A stretch of 64,000 bases of DNA from Bacteroidales bacterium (lineage in GTDB: Bacteria; Bacteroidota; Bacteroidia; Bacteroidales; Prolixibacteraceae). Location of the stretch: positions 1 to 64,000 of the forward strand of contig JAAYAG010000139.1 in assembly GCA_012719495.1 (NCBI GenBank), in the 5' to 3' direction. Position 1 is the stretch's first letter; each line of letters begins with the position of its first letter. Below are positions 7,076 to 17,068 of the stretch, piece by piece. Made by a program: the position numbers and the translations under genes. A model generated the notes under the pieces. The model worked only from the letters and a program-made list of their open reading frames with translations. It was not told the DNA's origin and made no database searches.

Positions 7076-7828
7076 TTAGAAACAAAAACCAACAGAGAAA
7101 TTCAAACACGGAGAATTGGTTTCTTTATACTTCGGAACATATATTTCATCTTCAAGATCTTCAAAAGATGTAGGTGTCGGAGAATCGCCCAAGTAAACCG
7201 TTTTGTCATCTTCTGACCGGTATTTTAGTTTACCCATATTTAATTCAGCACCAAGCATAATGAAATCGTATCGCACATTAAGCCCGAATGAGTATTTAAA
7301 TCCCATAAATCCGGTGTAGTAGGTAAGCGGGCTATCTTCTTCTTTAATGTCCATTATAGCAATATTAGCCCAAATAGGATTTGCTTTGGCAAATATATCT
7401 GCATTCAGCTTGTCCCAAATGTTATACGAAAAGAGGAGGCCAACCTTTGATCCTAAGTTGTAAAAGTTGTATTCTGGAATGCCAAAACTTATCGAGCCAA
7501 AGTCGAGCCCTGAACCAAAATCAAGGTCAATTTCGAAATCTTCACCGCCTAAGGTATGTTTAGATGCAGAAAAGTAGTTGATATCAATCCCTAATTTTGC
7601 TTTTGGCCCCAGATCGAGAGAATTCAGGTAAAAAATAGAGCCAAACTCGATTGCTCCACCTTTTTTATTGGTGAAATCTTCAATTTCCCAGTCGCCATAA
7701 TTGTAATATCCATCCATTGGAGAGGATATTGCATAGCGAAAATAAAATTTATTTGACAAGGCATCCTGCGCAATTGCAGTATTAAACAGCAATAAAACAG
7801 TTGTAATGGTAAATATTATTTTTTTCAT
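7076..7828 (-). CDS. Putative outer-membrane beta-barrel protein (paralogue 1)
   Basis: 250 residues with a signal peptide (MKKIIFTITTVLLLFNTAIAQ). The mature part has alternating aromatic/polar strands such as GSIFYLNSLDLG, KLGIDINYF and KYSFGLNVRYDFIMLGAELN and ends in an aromatic C terminus, FSVGFCF, as in outer-membrane barrels. It is a diverged paralogue of the 7855-8565 product: GIDxNYxS, the YK(F/V)G segment, the DFxxLxAExN strand and the terminal GFCF line up. The 26-bp gap suggests one operon. Substrate or role unknown. Confidence 0.7.
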   Translation of the reverse strand: MKKIIFTITTVLLLFNTAIAQDALSNKFYFRYAISSPMDGYYNYGDWEIEDFTNKKGGAIEFGSIFYLNSLDLGPKAKLGIDINYFSASKHTLGGEDFEIDLDFGSGLDFGSISFGIPEYNFYNLGSKVGLLFSYNIWDKLNADIFAKANPIWANIAIMDIKEEDSPLTYYTGFMGFKYSFGLNVRYDFIMLGAELNMGKLKYRSEDDKTVYLGDSPTPTSFEDLEDEIYVPKYKETNSPCLNFSVGFCF

Positions 7829-7854
7829 ATCGTATCAATTTAAGTTGGTGAACA

Positions 7855-8565
7855 TTAGAAACAGAATCCAATATTGAAGTTGAAAACTGGCAGTGGTGTT
7901 TTTTTGGAGGGGTTTTCATATTGAGAAGAGTTTTCATAATAATCACTATTTTCACCAACATTACCAAAATATTCATTCGAATAATCAACATTTTTCATAA
8001 TTACCCAACCCGGGTTAAATTCGGCACTGAGTAACAAGAAGTCGAGGTGAGCATTGATTCCTACCTTATATTTCATGCCAGAAAGCCCTAAAAATCCATC
8101 ATCCTCGTCAAAATTAAGGGTCGAAATCCAAGTTGGATTTACTTTGAAATAGGCATCGAAAGCAATGGATTTTGTGACATTATACGTAATGACTGGTCCA
8201 ACAGCAGATCCGGCATATAATCCCCACCATTTGCCTTCTTGCTCATCATCTTTAGGGGTGTTTGTCATGTAGTTAACTGTTAAATAGTTAACATCAATGC
8301 CTACATGTAATTTTTCTCCAAGATTAAGCATATTAATGTAAAAAAGTGATCCCAGATCGAGATTGTACCCTGTGAGTGTGTTATCTTTCCAATACTCTTT
8401 AGCTAAGTTGGGATCTGTTTTTGAGTCGTTAAGTCCCAAATAGTTTTTCCCTTTTAAGGTATACCCCCCCTTCAGATAAAACTTTTTCATGTCGAATGAC
8501 TGTTCTTGAGCCGATGCAATGCATGCTACTGCAAGCAACAGTGTAAGAAGTGCAATTTTTCTCAT
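7855..8565 (-). CDS. Putative outer-membrane beta-barrel protein (paralogue 2)
   Basis: 236 residues from ATG 8565, where a normal signal peptide begins (MRKIALLTLLLAVACIASAQ); the frame continues upstream to 8625 but that stretch does not suit a signal peptide. Mature strands include LDLGSLFYINMLNLG, HVGIDVNYL and HLDFLLLSAEFNPG, with C-terminal FNIGFCF. It is related to the downstream 7076-7828 product, so the pair arose by tandem duplication. A small outer-membrane barrel is inferred; no known family name applies. Confidence 0.7.
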   Translation of the reverse strand: MRKIALLTLLLAVACIASAQEQSFDMKKFYLKGGYTLKGKNYLGLNDSKTDPNLAKEYWKDNTLTGYNLDLGSLFYINMLNLGEKLHVGIDVNYLTVNYMTNTPKDDEQEGKWWGLYAGSAVGPVITYNVTKSIAFDAYFKVNPTWISTLNFDEDDGFLGLSGMKYKVGINAHLDFLLLSAEFNPGWVIMKNVDYSNEYFGNVGENSDYYENSSQYENPSKKTPLPVFNFNIGFCF

Positions 8566-8700
8566 AGAATGGTTTTTAAATTTAGTAATTACAACAAAAG
8601 AAAACATTATTTGATAATTTGACAATTTTCAAGTTATTTATTTCAATGTTCTTTTTTCAGTTCTGGACAATAGTTTAAATGCTTAGAATTTGGAGTAAAA

Positions 8701-8732
8701 AGAAGAGCCTTTCTGTATGAAAAGCTCTTCTT
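8701..8732 (-). terminator. Rho-independent terminator of fumarase
   Basis: AGAAGAGC and GCTCTTCT arms close to the fumarase stop, within an AT-rich context. Confidence 0.8.
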
Positions 8733-8746
8733 TACTACATTATTTT

Positions 8747-10357
8747 TTAGTGCTGAAACTCTTTAAAAAAGTCGTTCCCTTTGTCATCTACAATGATAAA
8801 GGCAGGAAAGTTTTCTACGTAAATTTTGCGTACCGCTTCCATTCCAAGTTCTTCAAAATCTACCACTTCAACTGATTTGATGCTTTCTTTAGCGAGAATT
8901 GCTGCAGGGCCGCCAATAGAACCGAGGTAGAATCCTCCATGCTTTTGGCAGGCATCGGTAACGGCTTTCGAGCGGTTTCCTTTTGCAACCATAATCATCG
9001 AGCCGCCTAGGCGTTGGAATTCATCGACATACGAATCCATTCGTCCGGCAGTAGTCGGTCCAAAGCTTCCCGAGGCCATTCCTTTAGGGGTTTTAGCCGG
9101 GCCGGCATAATATACAGGATGTTTCTTAAAGTATTCAGGCATTGGTTTTCCCGAGTCGATAAGCTTTTTAATTTCGGCGTGGGCAATGTCACGGGCAACA
9201 ATCAGTGTGCCTTTCAGGTTTAAGCGAGTTTTCACCGGGTATTTGCTTAGTTCGGCCAAAATTTCTTCCATTGGGCGGTCGAGATCTATTTCAACCGGGG
9301 CAGCTAATTCAGGTGCTTTTTCCGGCAAGAAACGGCGTGGATTTTTTTCCAACACTTCAAGGAATATGCCCTCTTCGGTAATTTTTCCTTTTACATTGCG
9401 GTCGGCGCTACAGCTAACTCCTAATCCCACAGGACAAGAAGCTGCGTGGCGTGGCAAACGGATTACGCGAACGTCGTGAACGAAATATTTTCCGCCAAAT
9501 TGGGCACCAATGCCACTTTCCTGACAAATTTTCAAAACTTTTTCTTCCCATTCCAAGTCGCGGAAGGCCTGTCCGCCCTCGTTTCCATGCGTTGGCAAAT
9601 GGTCGAAATATCCGGCCGATGCTTTTTTAACGGCCGCCAACGTTGCTTCAGCCGATGTTCCTCCAATTACCAAAGCTAAATGGTAAGGAGGGCAAGCCGA
9701 TGTGCCAAGATCAAGAATTTTTTCTTTGACAAATTTTGTAAGAGCCTCTTCTGTCAAGAGTGCTTTGGTTTGTTGATAAAGAAAAGTTTTATTCCCTGAA
9801 CCTCCCCCTTTAGTGACGAATAAAAATTCATATTTGTTGCCTTCTTCGGCATAAATATCAATCTGAGCTGGCAGGTTTGTACCTGTGTTTTTCTCTTCGA
9901 GCATGGTGAAAGGCACCACTTGAGAATATCTTAGGTTACGGTCGCGATATGTTTCAAATATTCCCTTTGAAAGATACTCGGCATCGTTAACTCCGGTGAA
10001 AACATTTTCTCCTTTTTTCCCAATTACAATGGCAGTACCAGTATCCTGACAGGTTGGCAAATCGCCTTCGGCAGCAACCACTTGGTTAACCAGCATGGTG
10101 TTGGCTACAAATTTATCGTTGTCAGTGGCTTCAGGATCGCTAAGAATAGAACGAACTTTTTCGAGGTGCGATGCACGTAAGTAGAAAGATACATCGGCCA
10201 TAGCTTCGCGGGCAAGCAAGGATAGCCCTTCAGGCGATACTTTCAGTATTTTTCTTCCTTCAAATTCTACCGTCGATACATATTCTTTGGTGAGCAGCCG
10301 GTAATTAGTGCTATCTTTTTGAATGGGATAAGGTTTTTGATATACGAATTCTGCCAT
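8747..10357 (-). CDS. fumA: Fumarate hydratase class I, iron-sulfur dependent
   Basis: 536 residues, typical of the single-chain class I enzyme that interconverts fumarate and malate with a labile [4Fe-4S] cluster. Cluster and active-site blocks are visible: [26 protein letters not shown] and [22 protein letters not shown]. The C-terminal beta domain contains [18 protein letters not shown] and the GGPAAI loop. It is a single gene, separate from the acn-icd-gltA operon. The symbol is by family; fumA and fumB cannot be told apart here. Oxygen sensitivity fits an anaerobic or facultative host. Confidence 0.95.
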   Translation of the reverse strand: MAEFVYQKPYPIQKDSTNYRLLTKEYVSTVEFEGRKILKVSPEGLSLLAREAMADVSFYLRASHLEKVRSILSDPEATDNDKFVANTMLVNQVVAAEGDLPTCQDTGTAIVIGKKGENVFTGVNDAEYLSKGIFETYRDRNLRYSQVVPFTMLEEKNTGTNLPAQIDIYAEEGNKYEFLFVTKGGGSGNKTFLYQQTKALLTEEALTKFVKEKILDLGTSACPPYHLALVIGGTSAEATLAAVKKASAGYFDHLPTHGNEGGQAFRDLEWEEKVLKICQESGIGAQFGGKYFVHDVRVIRLPRHAASCPVGLGVSCSADRNVKGKITEEGIFLEVLEKNPRRFLPEKAPELAAPVEIDLDRPMEEILAELSKYPVKTRLNLKGTLIVARDIAHAEIKKLIDSGKPMPEYFKKHPVYYAGPAKTPKGMASGSFGPTTAGRMDSYVDEFQRLGGSMIMVAKGNRSKAVTDACQKHGGFYLGSIGGPAAILAKESIKSVEVVDFEELGMEAVRKIYVENFPAFIIVDDKGNDFFKEFQH

Positions 10358-10397
10358 GATTTTATGTTTTTCTGATTTTTTTTAATTTTTCACCTTG

Positions 10398-10405
10398 CAA
10401 ATATA
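10398..10405 (-). promoter_or_regulatory. Putative -7 box of fumarase
   Basis: Minus-strand TATATTTG, a full TAnnTTTG match, 40 bases before the fumarase start. Confidence 0.5.
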
Positions 10406-10754
10406 ACGAATGGCCTTCTGAAATGCATATCGGGTGGTGTGATTAGATTATCGTTTTCAGGAAAAGATAGCATTGTTCAGTTTTTAGATTTTTCGACATG
10501 CAATGAATTAGGCTGAGTTTTGACAACTTCTCCTGACTTTACATGCGTTTGGACAGTCTTTTACGGATAGATTTTTAGCCAGCATGCAATGTATTGTGTA
10601 AAAAGGTTCTTTCAGGCAATAGATAAATATGCTGTTTGTGCATTGTTTTTAACAAAAGAAATCAATCAATCAGGCGAAAACGTGCTTTTGCCATAGGTTT
10701 CCCGACGTTGGTCAAACTTATTGAAAATACCTGTTTTATGAATTATTTCCGTTC

Positions 10755-10762
10755 TATTTTTG
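10755..10762 (+). promoter_or_regulatory. Putative -7 box of the 10785 gene
   Basis: TATTTTTG, a full TAnnTTTG match, 22 bases before the ATG. Confidence 0.5.
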
Positions 10763-10784
10763 TGACGTTTTTTAAAGTAGAGGG

Positions 10785-11153
10785 ATGAAATTTGCGTTTA
10801 ATTTTGACACAACGGATCACATTTTTTATAAATATTACACAGGCATGGTTTCCTTTAGTGATTTCGTTTCTTCGTGGCAATACATAATCAGTAATAATTT
10901 TTTACCGTCTGATGCAAAAGGAATTTTACTCGATTACCGTAAAGCTACCATACTTTCGCCAATCGACGAGGCATTAAAGGTATCAGATTATTTTTCGGTA
11001 AATGGTAATGTTTTTCAACACAAGAAAATTGCTTTTGTTACCGAAACGCCCGAGCAAATAATTCTTCCTATTTTGATTCAGGAGTATAGTGTCGAATGCG
11101 AATCTCGCCCATTTTCAACAGTAGAGGCTGCAGTTCGCTGGATTACCAGTTGA
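10785..11153 (+). CDS. STAS/SpoIIAA-like hypothetical protein
   Basis: 122 residues, soluble, no signal peptide. The alternating beta/alpha pattern, an early FYKYYTGMVSFSDF strand-turn-helix, a central KGILLDYRKATI strand with an acidic end and a terminal FSTVEAAVRWI helix resemble the STAS/SpoIIAA-like fold common in Bacteroidota proteins of this size. No phosphorylatable Ser context can be assigned. It is monocistronic between fumarase and the GH5 gene. Fold assignment is inference from pattern; function unknown. Confidence 0.6.
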   Translation: MKFAFNFDTTDHIFYKYYTGMVSFSDFVSSWQYIISNNFLPSDAKGILLDYRKATILSPIDEALKVSDYFSVNGNVFQHKKIAFVTETPEQIILPILIQEYSVECESRPFSTVEAAVRWITS

Positions 11154-11324
11154 TGTTGTGTTTATATTTTCTATGCTCTTTTCGTTACACTTTCAGCAAC
11201 GCATTTTATTCGCCCCATTTTTCATCGAACAATAAATATTTGCGTTAATGTGGTTGACGTGCTTGAAAAATCTGTTTTTTTTCCTATTTTGGAAACCCAA
11301 TAACAACCCGAAAATTATCATCAG

Positions 11325-12317
11325 ATGAACACGAATACTTCCAGACCTTTAATTCTTTGCATTGTATTTTTTATGTTGAGTTCAGCACTTATTGCTCGTG
11401 AACCAATTACCCCAGTCGAGAAGTACGGGCAGTTACGTATAGAAGGAACAACAATATTGGGCGAAAACAATGAGGTGGTACAGCTCGCTGGGATGTCGTT
11501 TTTTTGGAGCCAATGGATCGGTAAATATTATAATGCCTCATGTGTTGATTGGCTGGTAAACGATTGGAAGTGCTCGGTTGTGCGTGCAGCCATGGCAGTT
11601 GCCCCCGACGGGTATTCGACAAAACCTGAACGTGAGCGGCGAAAAGTTGAAAAGGTAGTCGATGAGGCCATAAAGCAAGGCATCTATGTAGTGATCGATT
11701 TTCACGAACACCGTGCCGAAAACTTTGTAGAAGAAGCAAAAACTTTCTTTTCGGCTATGGCTCAGAAGTATGGGAATTATCCGAATGTAATATACGAGAT
11801 TTATAACGAACCGTTAAAAGTATCATGGAATAAGGTCGTTAAGCCATACAGTGAAGAGGTGATCAAGACAATACGACAATACGATCCGGATAATATTATT
11901 GTTTGTGGAACCCCTAATTGGTCGCAGGATGTAGATGAAGCAGCCCTCGATCCAATTGAAGGCTCAAATATTGCCTATGCTCTTCATTTCTATGCCGGAA
12001 CCCACAAAGAATGGCTTATCGAGAAGGCCGATAAAGCAATAGAAAAAGGGCTATGCTTGTTTGTTACCGAGTATGGCACAACAGAAGCCAATGGCGATGG
12101 TGCTGTATATGAAAAAGAAATACGCATGTGGTACGATTGGATGGATAAAAACCATATAAGCCACTGTAATTGGTCAATAGCTGACAAAAAAGAGTCGTCC
12201 GCAGTACTTGTGCCCGGAGCTTCACGAAAAGGAGGATGGAGCGAAAAGCAGATAAAACCATCGGGTAAGCTTGTTCAGGCCGAACTCCTCAAAAAGCATG
12301 AGGAAATGTTCAAATAA
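11325..12317 (+). CDS. Secreted glycoside hydrolase family 5 (endoglucanase-like)
   Basis: 330 residues. A hydrophobic signal segment (about residues 8-24, ending LIAREP) predicts export. The TIM barrel follows: GMSFFWSQW (beta 1), VVRAAMAV, YVVIDFHEHRAENF, then YEIYNEP with acid/base E162, HFYAGTH, and LFVTEYGTTEANGDG with nucleophile E249. These are the GH5 catalytic landmarks and look closest to the cellulase (GH5_2-like) branch. It would cleave beta-glucans in the periplasm or outside. No carbohydrate-binding module or sorting domain is attached. The membrane-protein gene at 12331 follows after 13 bases. Confidence 0.92.
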   Translation: MNTNTSRPLILCIVFFMLSSALIAREPITPVEKYGQLRIEGTTILGENNEVVQLAGMSFFWSQWIGKYYNASCVDWLVNDWKCSVVRAAMAVAPDGYSTKPERERRKVEKVVDEAIKQGIYVVIDFHEHRAENFVEEAKTFFSAMAQKYGNYPNVIYEIYNEPLKVSWNKVVKPYSEEVIKTIRQYDPDNIIVCGTPNWSQDVDEAALDPIEGSNIAYALHFYAGTHKEWLIEKADKAIEKGLCLFVTEYGTTEANGDGAVYEKEIRMWYDWMDKNHISHCNWSIADKKESSAVLVPGASRKGGWSEKQIKPSGKLVQAELLKKHEEMFK

Positions 12318-12330
12318 CTTCTTCCAAACC

Positions 12331-12930
12331 ATGCAACAATTTTCTTCCATAGCTGTTTTCAGCATCAACATTATCATTTCAATTAGCTATCTGGTGCTGT
12401 TGATCAAAAAGAAAATCAAGCCAGCACTAGCCATGTGGATATTTTTCAGTTTGGCAGTTTCGATGAGCCTTATTACTTACCTCAAAGAAGGAAATTATGG
12501 GTTTTGGGACAATGTCCTTAACACTGCTGATCTTTTTATGGCTTTTTTTGTGACCTTGGTGATTTTTATTTTTGGCGATAAAAGCACAAAATTCGATTCG
12601 TTCGACATTGCTTGTTTAGGTGTCGTTGTGCTGATCATTATTTTTTGGGTCATCACAAAGAACCACTTGTTGACTAATCTTGGTGTGCAGCTAATCTTAA
12701 TTATTGCCTATATTCCGGTTATCAAACGAATGCTGACGGCCAACGAAAATACCGAGTCTTTTTTCATCTGGATTTTACTTATGATTGCCCCCTTCATCTC
12801 ACTCATATCAAGTAAAGGGGTCTTGGCTACGGTATATGCAGTGAGGGCAATTTTCTGTACCACACTTCTGCTCGTTTTAATGGTTCGTATTGAAACTCAA
12901 AAACGAAAGCAAGCTTCAACAAAAAAATGA
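12331..12930 (+). CDS. Multi-pass membrane protein of unknown function
   Basis: 199 residues from ATG 12331. The frame is open further upstream to 12271, but that part overlaps the GH5 gene and is polar. About six hydrophobic segments alternate with short basic loops (SINIIISISYLVLLIKKK, MWIFFSLAVSMSLITYL, LFMAFFVTLVIFIFG, IACLGVVVLIIIFWVI, LGVQLILIIAYIPVI, FFIWILLMIAPFISLI), with a Lys/Gln-rich cytoplasmic tail. No recognised family. It is probably co-transcribed with the GH5 gene, but a functional link cannot be shown. Confidence 0.7.
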   Translation: MQQFSSIAVFSINIIISISYLVLLIKKKIKPALAMWIFFSLAVSMSLITYLKEGNYGFWDNVLNTADLFMAFFVTLVIFIFGDKSTKFDSFDIACLGVVVLIIIFWVITKNHLLTNLGVQLILIIAYIPVIKRMLTANENTESFFIWILLMIAPFISLISSKGVLATVYAVRAIFCTTLLLVLMVRIETQKRKQASTKK

Positions 12931-12970
12931 GAGAGGGTAAACCTGTTCTCAATCAGTTTTTCAAGCCTAT

Positions 12971-13000
12971 TTGTCAGAAAATGATATACAGTACTGACAA
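12971..13000. repeat. Inverted repeat upstream of dnaK
   Basis: Perfect 7-bp arms TTGTCAG (12971-12977) and CTGACAA (12994-13000), extended by CAAGC/GCTTG outside with a 4-base bulge. It has no T-run and is not a CIRCE element. It may be a weak 3' end of the GH5 unit or a dnaK regulatory site. Confidence 0.35.
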
Positions 13001-13126
13001 GCTTGTTCCAACCGAAACACAAATACGTGTCATTTTTTCATGAAAATCGACTTTTACTGGCATGGCATAATCATTGTTAAACTGCCACCGTAATTCAGAA
13101 AGAATAAATTAAAAACATTACATATC

Positions 13127-15046
13127 ATGGGAAAAATAATTGGAATCGACTTAGGAACAACCAATTCGTGTGTTTCGGTGATGGAAGGGAACGAACCTGT
13201 AGTAATCCCCAACAGCGAAGGAAAAAGAACAACTCCGTCGGTAGTGGCATTTATCGAGAATGGAGAGCGTAAGATCGGAGATCCTGCCAAACGCCAGGCC
13301 ATCACCAATGCGCACAAAACGATATATTCAATCAAACGCTTTATGGGTGAATCGTTCGACAAACTTTCTAAAGAAGTTGGCCGTGTAGCTTACGAAGTGG
13401 TAAAGGGAGACAATAGCACCCCACGTGTGAAAATTGATGACCGCTTGTATTCACCACAGGAAATTTCGGCCATGGTGCTTCAGAAAATGAAGAAAACAGC
13501 AGAAGATTATCTTGGACAAGAAGTTACAGAAGCAGTAATTACTGTACCAGCATATTTCAACGACGCACAACGTCAGGCTACCAAAGAAGCCGGCGAAATT
13601 GCAGGTTTAACCGTTCGGCGAATCATTAACGAACCGACAGCTGCTTCGTTGGCCTACGGGCTCGACAAGCGCGACCGTGATATGAAAATTGCTGTATTCG
13701 ACCTTGGTGGCGGTACTTTCGACATCTCGATACTTGAATTGGGCGACGGTGTATTTGAAGTAAAATCGACTGACGGTGATACACACCTTGGTGGTGACGA
13801 CTTTGATGATGTTATTATTAATTGGCTGGCAGAAGAATTCAAGAGAGAAGAAGGCATCGACCTTCGTCAGGACCCTATGGCTCTTCAGCGACTGAAAGAA
13901 GCTGCCGAAAAGGCAAAGATCGAACTGTCGAGTACCACGTCAAGTGAAATTAACTTGCCATATATTATGCCAGTGAACGGTATTCCAAAGCACTTGGTAA
14001 AAACTCTCACACGTGCTAAGTTTGAGCAGCTTGCCGACCACTTGATTCAGGCTACCATTGAGCCTTGCCGTAGGGCAATGAAAAACGCAGGCATGAATAA
14101 TAGTGATATCGACGAGGTAATTCTTGTTGGAGGTTCAACCCGTATCCCGGCCGTTCAACAAAAAGTTCAGGATTTCTTCGGGAAAGCCCCCTCAAAAGGA
14201 GTTAACCCCGATGAGGTTGTAGCTGTAGGTGCTGCCATTCAAGGTGGTGTGTTAACCGGTGAAGTAAAAGACGTTCTTTTACTCGACGTTACCCCTCTTT
14301 CATTGGGTATCGAAACTATGGGTGGTGTAATGACCCGTTTGATCGAATCGAACACAACCATTCCAACCAAAAAAACCGAAACCTTTACTACGGCTGCCGA
14401 TAATCAGCCTTCGGTTGAAATACATATTCTTCAAGGTGAAAGACCAATGGCCAACGCAAATAAAACTATTGGACGTTTCCACCTCGACGGGCTACCACCA
14501 GCACCACGTGGCATTCCTCAAATTGAAGTTACGTTCGATATCGATGCCAATGGTATACTTCACGTAAGCGCAAAAGACAAAGCAACAGGCAAATCGCAAA
14601 GCATCCGTATTGAAGCTTCGAGCGGGTTGAGTGATGCCGAAATCAAGCGGATGAAGGAAGAGGCTGAAGCCAATGCCGAAGCCGACAAACAAGCCAAAGA
14701 ACGCATTGATAAGTTGAACCATGCCGATGGCCTGATCTTCCAGACTGAAAAGAACCTGAAAGATTTTGGCGACAAATTGCCAGCCGACAAAAAGGGACCG
14801 ATTGAAGAAGCTTTGAAGAAGTTGAAAGATGCCCATGCCCGTCAGGACATACCAGCCATTGATGCAGCTACTGCCGAATTGAACACTGTGTTCCAGGCAG
14901 CTTCTCAAGAGATGTACAATGCTCAGCAAGCACAAGGTGGTGCACAAACCGATCCTCAGGCCGGACAGCAGCAGGCGAACCCTAACCAGGGGCAAGGAAG
15001 TCAGGATGGCGAAGTGACAGATGTTGACTTTGAAGAAGTAAAGTAA
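13127..15046 (+). CDS. dnaK: Molecular chaperone DnaK (Hsp70)
   Basis: 639 residues, full length. The ATPase domain begins [15 protein letters not shown], with [28 protein letters not shown] and [13 protein letters not shown]. The substrate domain (from about residue 385) includes [17 protein letters not shown] and the [15 protein letters not shown] junction to the helical lid. The tail is Gln/Gly/Asn-rich and ends DVDFEEVK, the conserved C-terminal motif that recruits partners. It is a single gene here, without grpE or dnaJ beside it, a usual arrangement in Bacteroidota. The upstream 195 bp show no CIRCE element. Confidence 0.98.
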   Translation: MGKIIGIDLGTTNSCVSVMEGNEPVVIPNSEGKRTTPSVVAFIENGERKIGDPAKRQAITNAHKTIYSIKRFMGESFDKLSKEVGRVAYEVVKGDNSTPRVKIDDRLYSPQEISAMVLQKMKKTAEDYLGQEVTEAVITVPAYFNDAQRQATKEAGEIAGLTVRRIINEPTAASLAYGLDKRDRDMKIAVFDLGGGTFDISILELGDGVFEVKSTDGDTHLGGDDFDDVIINWLAEEFKREEGIDLRQDPMALQRLKEAAEKAKIELSSTTSSEINLPYIMPVNGIPKHLVKTLTRAKFEQLADHLIQATIEPCRRAMKNAGMNNSDIDEVILVGGSTRIPAVQQKVQDFFGKAPSKGVNPDEVVAVGAAIQGGVLTGEVKDVLLLDVTPLSLGIETMGGVMTRLIESNTTIPTKKTETFTTAADNQPSVEIHILQGERPMANANKTIGRFHLDGLPPAPRGIPQIEVTFDIDANGILHVSAKDKATGKSQSIRIEASSGLSDAEIKRMKEEAEANAEADKQAKERIDKLNHADGLIFQTEKNLKDFGDKLPADKKGPIEEALKKLKDAHARQDIPAIDAATAELNTVFQAASQEMYNAQQAQGGAQTDPQAGQQQANPNQGQGSQDGEVTDVDFEEVK

Positions 15047-15081
15047 AAGCCACAACCCTTTAATGGGAATCGCATAATTAG

Positions 15082-15119
15082 CAGCCCTATCTGAAATTTT
15101 CAGGTAGGGCTGTTCTTTT
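15082..15119 (+). terminator. Rho-independent terminator of dnaK
   Basis: CAGCCCTATCTGAAA and TTTTCAGGTAGGGCTG arms with a T-rich tail. Confidence 0.9.
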
Positions 15120-15339
15120 ATGGCCATCCTTCATCAGTAAAACCAAAATTGCTCAAGTTGTGAGTTGTTTACAAGCTATATATTCTAAATTGTCAATTTT
15201 GCATTTCCAATTACTTCGTCTCGACTTTTTACATTATATGCTCCACCTTTCAACAGCACTATTAAATAAGATGTTGATGAGTTGATGAAAATCCAAATAC
15301 TTTGAACACCTATCTCTCTGGTTTTTAATTTTGTTTATT

Positions 15340-15347
15340 TACATTTG
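15340..15347 (+). promoter_or_regulatory. Putative -7 box of the esterase gene
   Basis: TACATTTG, a full TAnnTTTG match, 35 bases before the ATG. Confidence 0.5.
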
Positions 15348-15381
15348 TTACTCTCATTAAACTATTTTAATAAAATCTATT

Positions 15382-16839
15382 ATGAAAGTCTTTTATTTAC
15401 TATTGTTTGCTCTTGTAATTTTCAATTGCAGGGCTCAAAATCCTGTGTTGACGATTGAAGGCGGACAGGTTCAAGGCGTAAAAGCCGATATTGAAGGAGT
15501 GTTTGTTTATCGAGGAATTCCGTACGCAGCACCTCCAATTAAAGATCTTCGATGGAAAGCTCCTCAGCCTGTTGTTCCATGGAAAGGTGTAAAACTTGCC
15601 GATAGATTTGGACATCCAGGTTATCAGGCGGTTCACTATCCAGGTGGATATGCTACCGAGTGGGGTTATGGCGATGAATCACCTTATAGCGAAGACTGCC
15701 TTTACTTAAATGTTTGGACAAAAGCACCGGGTAATGCAAATAAGAAACTTCCTGTTGCCCTGTGGATTCACGGCGGCGGTTACAGAGAAGGATGGGGATC
15801 TGAACCAGAATTTGACGGTCAGGAATGGGGTAATAAGGACGTAGTGCTTGTTTCAATTAACTATCGTTTGGGTGTCTTTGGATTTTTGGCACATCCCGAA
15901 CTTTCAAAAGAAAGCCCTAACAAAGTTTCCGGCAATTATGGTATACTTGACCAGATTGAATCTCTCAAATGGATTAAGAAGAATATTGCTCAATTTGGAG
16001 GTGATCCTGACAACGTTACCATTTTCGGTCAAAGTGCTGGTGCCGGTAGCGTAAAAACACTTTGCGAATCACCACTTGCAAGGGGGTTGTTCAAAAGAGC
16101 AATCATCATGAGTGGAGGTGGCATTACAACTACTCCTCCCGCCGCTCCTAATGCAGCACCTGGCGCACGTCCGGGTGGCATGGGTGGATTTGGTCCAGTT
16201 ACACTTGAACAGGCTGAAGCTCAGACCAAGGAAATCCTTGATTGGGCAGGACTTACAACGCTTGAAAAAATGCGTGCTGCTTCAACAGAAACCGTTTACA
16301 CTGTTGGAAGTCTGTATTCTTCGGTTACAGGAAACCGTACCCGAATGACTGGTTCACCAATAGTTGACGGTTATGTTTCGCTCCAGACTTTCGATGCTGC
16401 TGCGATAGACAATAAATTGGCCAATGTTCCTTATATGATTGGGTACACTATGAACGATATGGGTAACATGTCACCTGGCATTGCAGATTTCTGTCTGAAC
16501 CGTGAGGGTTTTGGCAGTAAGGCTTACGCATACGAATTTGCCCGCCCTCTACCAACCGATGGGAGGGAAAATGTTCTCAAAGGAGCATTCCATTCTTCCG
16601 ATCTTTGGTATGTGTTCAAGTCGCTCAAACATTGCTGGAGACCCTGGGCCGCTGGTGACTGGGATCTTTCAGAAGTTATGCTCACTGCCTGGACAAACTT
16701 TGCAAAGTATGGCGATCCAAACGGCAAGAATGGTGGTAAATGGGCTCCTTATACAAAGGAAAATCCTAAGTTTATGGTTTTCAAACTTGATGCCAACAAT
16801 AAAGAGAATTCGGGAATGGGTGACCCATTAAAACCGTAA
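15382..16839 (+). CDS. Secreted type B carboxylesterase
   Basis: 485 residues. Signal peptide MKVFYLLLFALVIFNCRAQ; the Cys is not in a good lipobox, so a soluble periplasmic enzyme is likelier than a lipoprotein. Type B carboxylesterase (alpha/beta hydrolase) features: VFVYRGIPYAAPP, EDCLYLNVW (EDCLxLNV signature), the oxyanion HGGGY (residues 130-134), nucleophile S218 in FGQSAGAGS, and a later His in KGAFHSSDLWYVF. A Pro/Ala/Gly-rich loop (about residues 253-272) is a local insertion. It hydrolyses carboxylic esters; the natural substrate is unknown. Monocistronic. Confidence 0.93.
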   Translation: MKVFYLLLFALVIFNCRAQNPVLTIEGGQVQGVKADIEGVFVYRGIPYAAPPIKDLRWKAPQPVVPWKGVKLADRFGHPGYQAVHYPGGYATEWGYGDESPYSEDCLYLNVWTKAPGNANKKLPVALWIHGGGYREGWGSEPEFDGQEWGNKDVVLVSINYRLGVFGFLAHPELSKESPNKVSGNYGILDQIESLKWIKKNIAQFGGDPDNVTIFGQSAGAGSVKTLCESPLARGLFKRAIIMSGGGITTTPPAAPNAAPGARPGGMGGFGPVTLEQAEAQTKEILDWAGLTTLEKMRAASTETVYTVGSLYSSVTGNRTRMTGSPIVDGYVSLQTFDAAAIDNKLANVPYMIGYTMNDMGNMSPGIADFCLNREGFGSKAYAYEFARPLPTDGRENVLKGAFHSSDLWYVFKSLKHCWRPWAAGDWDLSEVMLTAWTNFAKYGDPNGKNGGKWAPYTKENPKFMVFKLDANNKENSGMGDPLKP

Positions 16840-16903
16840 CATTTCTTTATAAATTCGTGTTGAGGAGATTAGATATTGTTAACGCTTTATAAACAAACAA
16901 TAG

Positions 16904-16937
16904 TAGCCACTCTTTCGAAAGGAAGGGTGGCTTTTTA
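16904..16937 (+). terminator. Rho-independent terminator of the esterase gene
   Basis: AGCCAC...TTTC and GAAA...GTGGCT arms followed by TTTTT. Confidence 0.85.
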
Positions 16938-17012
16938 AATTTGTGATTTTTTTAGCTGGTCAGGCAGATATTCTTTATGAATTCTTACCCCTGAAAACTC
17001 GGTTGTTTTGCC

Positions 17013-17020
17013 TATATTTG
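17013..17020 (+). promoter_or_regulatory. TAnnTTTG box at the left edge of the island
   Basis: TATATTTG matches the -7 element and points into the decayed Bro-N gene and the kinase. It may be the original promoter of the decayed gene, now driving the kinase. Confidence 0.4.
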
Positions 17021-17068
17021 TGTAAATTGGATTGTTCAAATGGTTGATATTATTAAAGATCGAATTGA

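Larger units (their letters stand above)
10358..10784. other. Divergent intergenic region
   Basis: 427 bases between fumarase (-) and the 10785 gene (+). It holds one TAnnTTTG box for each side (10398-10405 minus, 10755-10762 plus). The nonamer CATGCAATG occurs twice (near 10497 and 10583) with no obvious function. No gene, RNA or mobile element was seen. Confidence 0.5.

Noticed and set aside
12931-13126. CIRCE or HrcA operator upstream of dnaK.
   Set aside because: The inverted repeat present (TTGTCAG/CTGACAA) does not match the CIRCE sequence or spacing.
14492-15127. Long antisense frame of 211 codons over the end of dnaK.
   Set aside because: It is a shadow of dnaK codon bias; its product has no plausible domain and no promoter.
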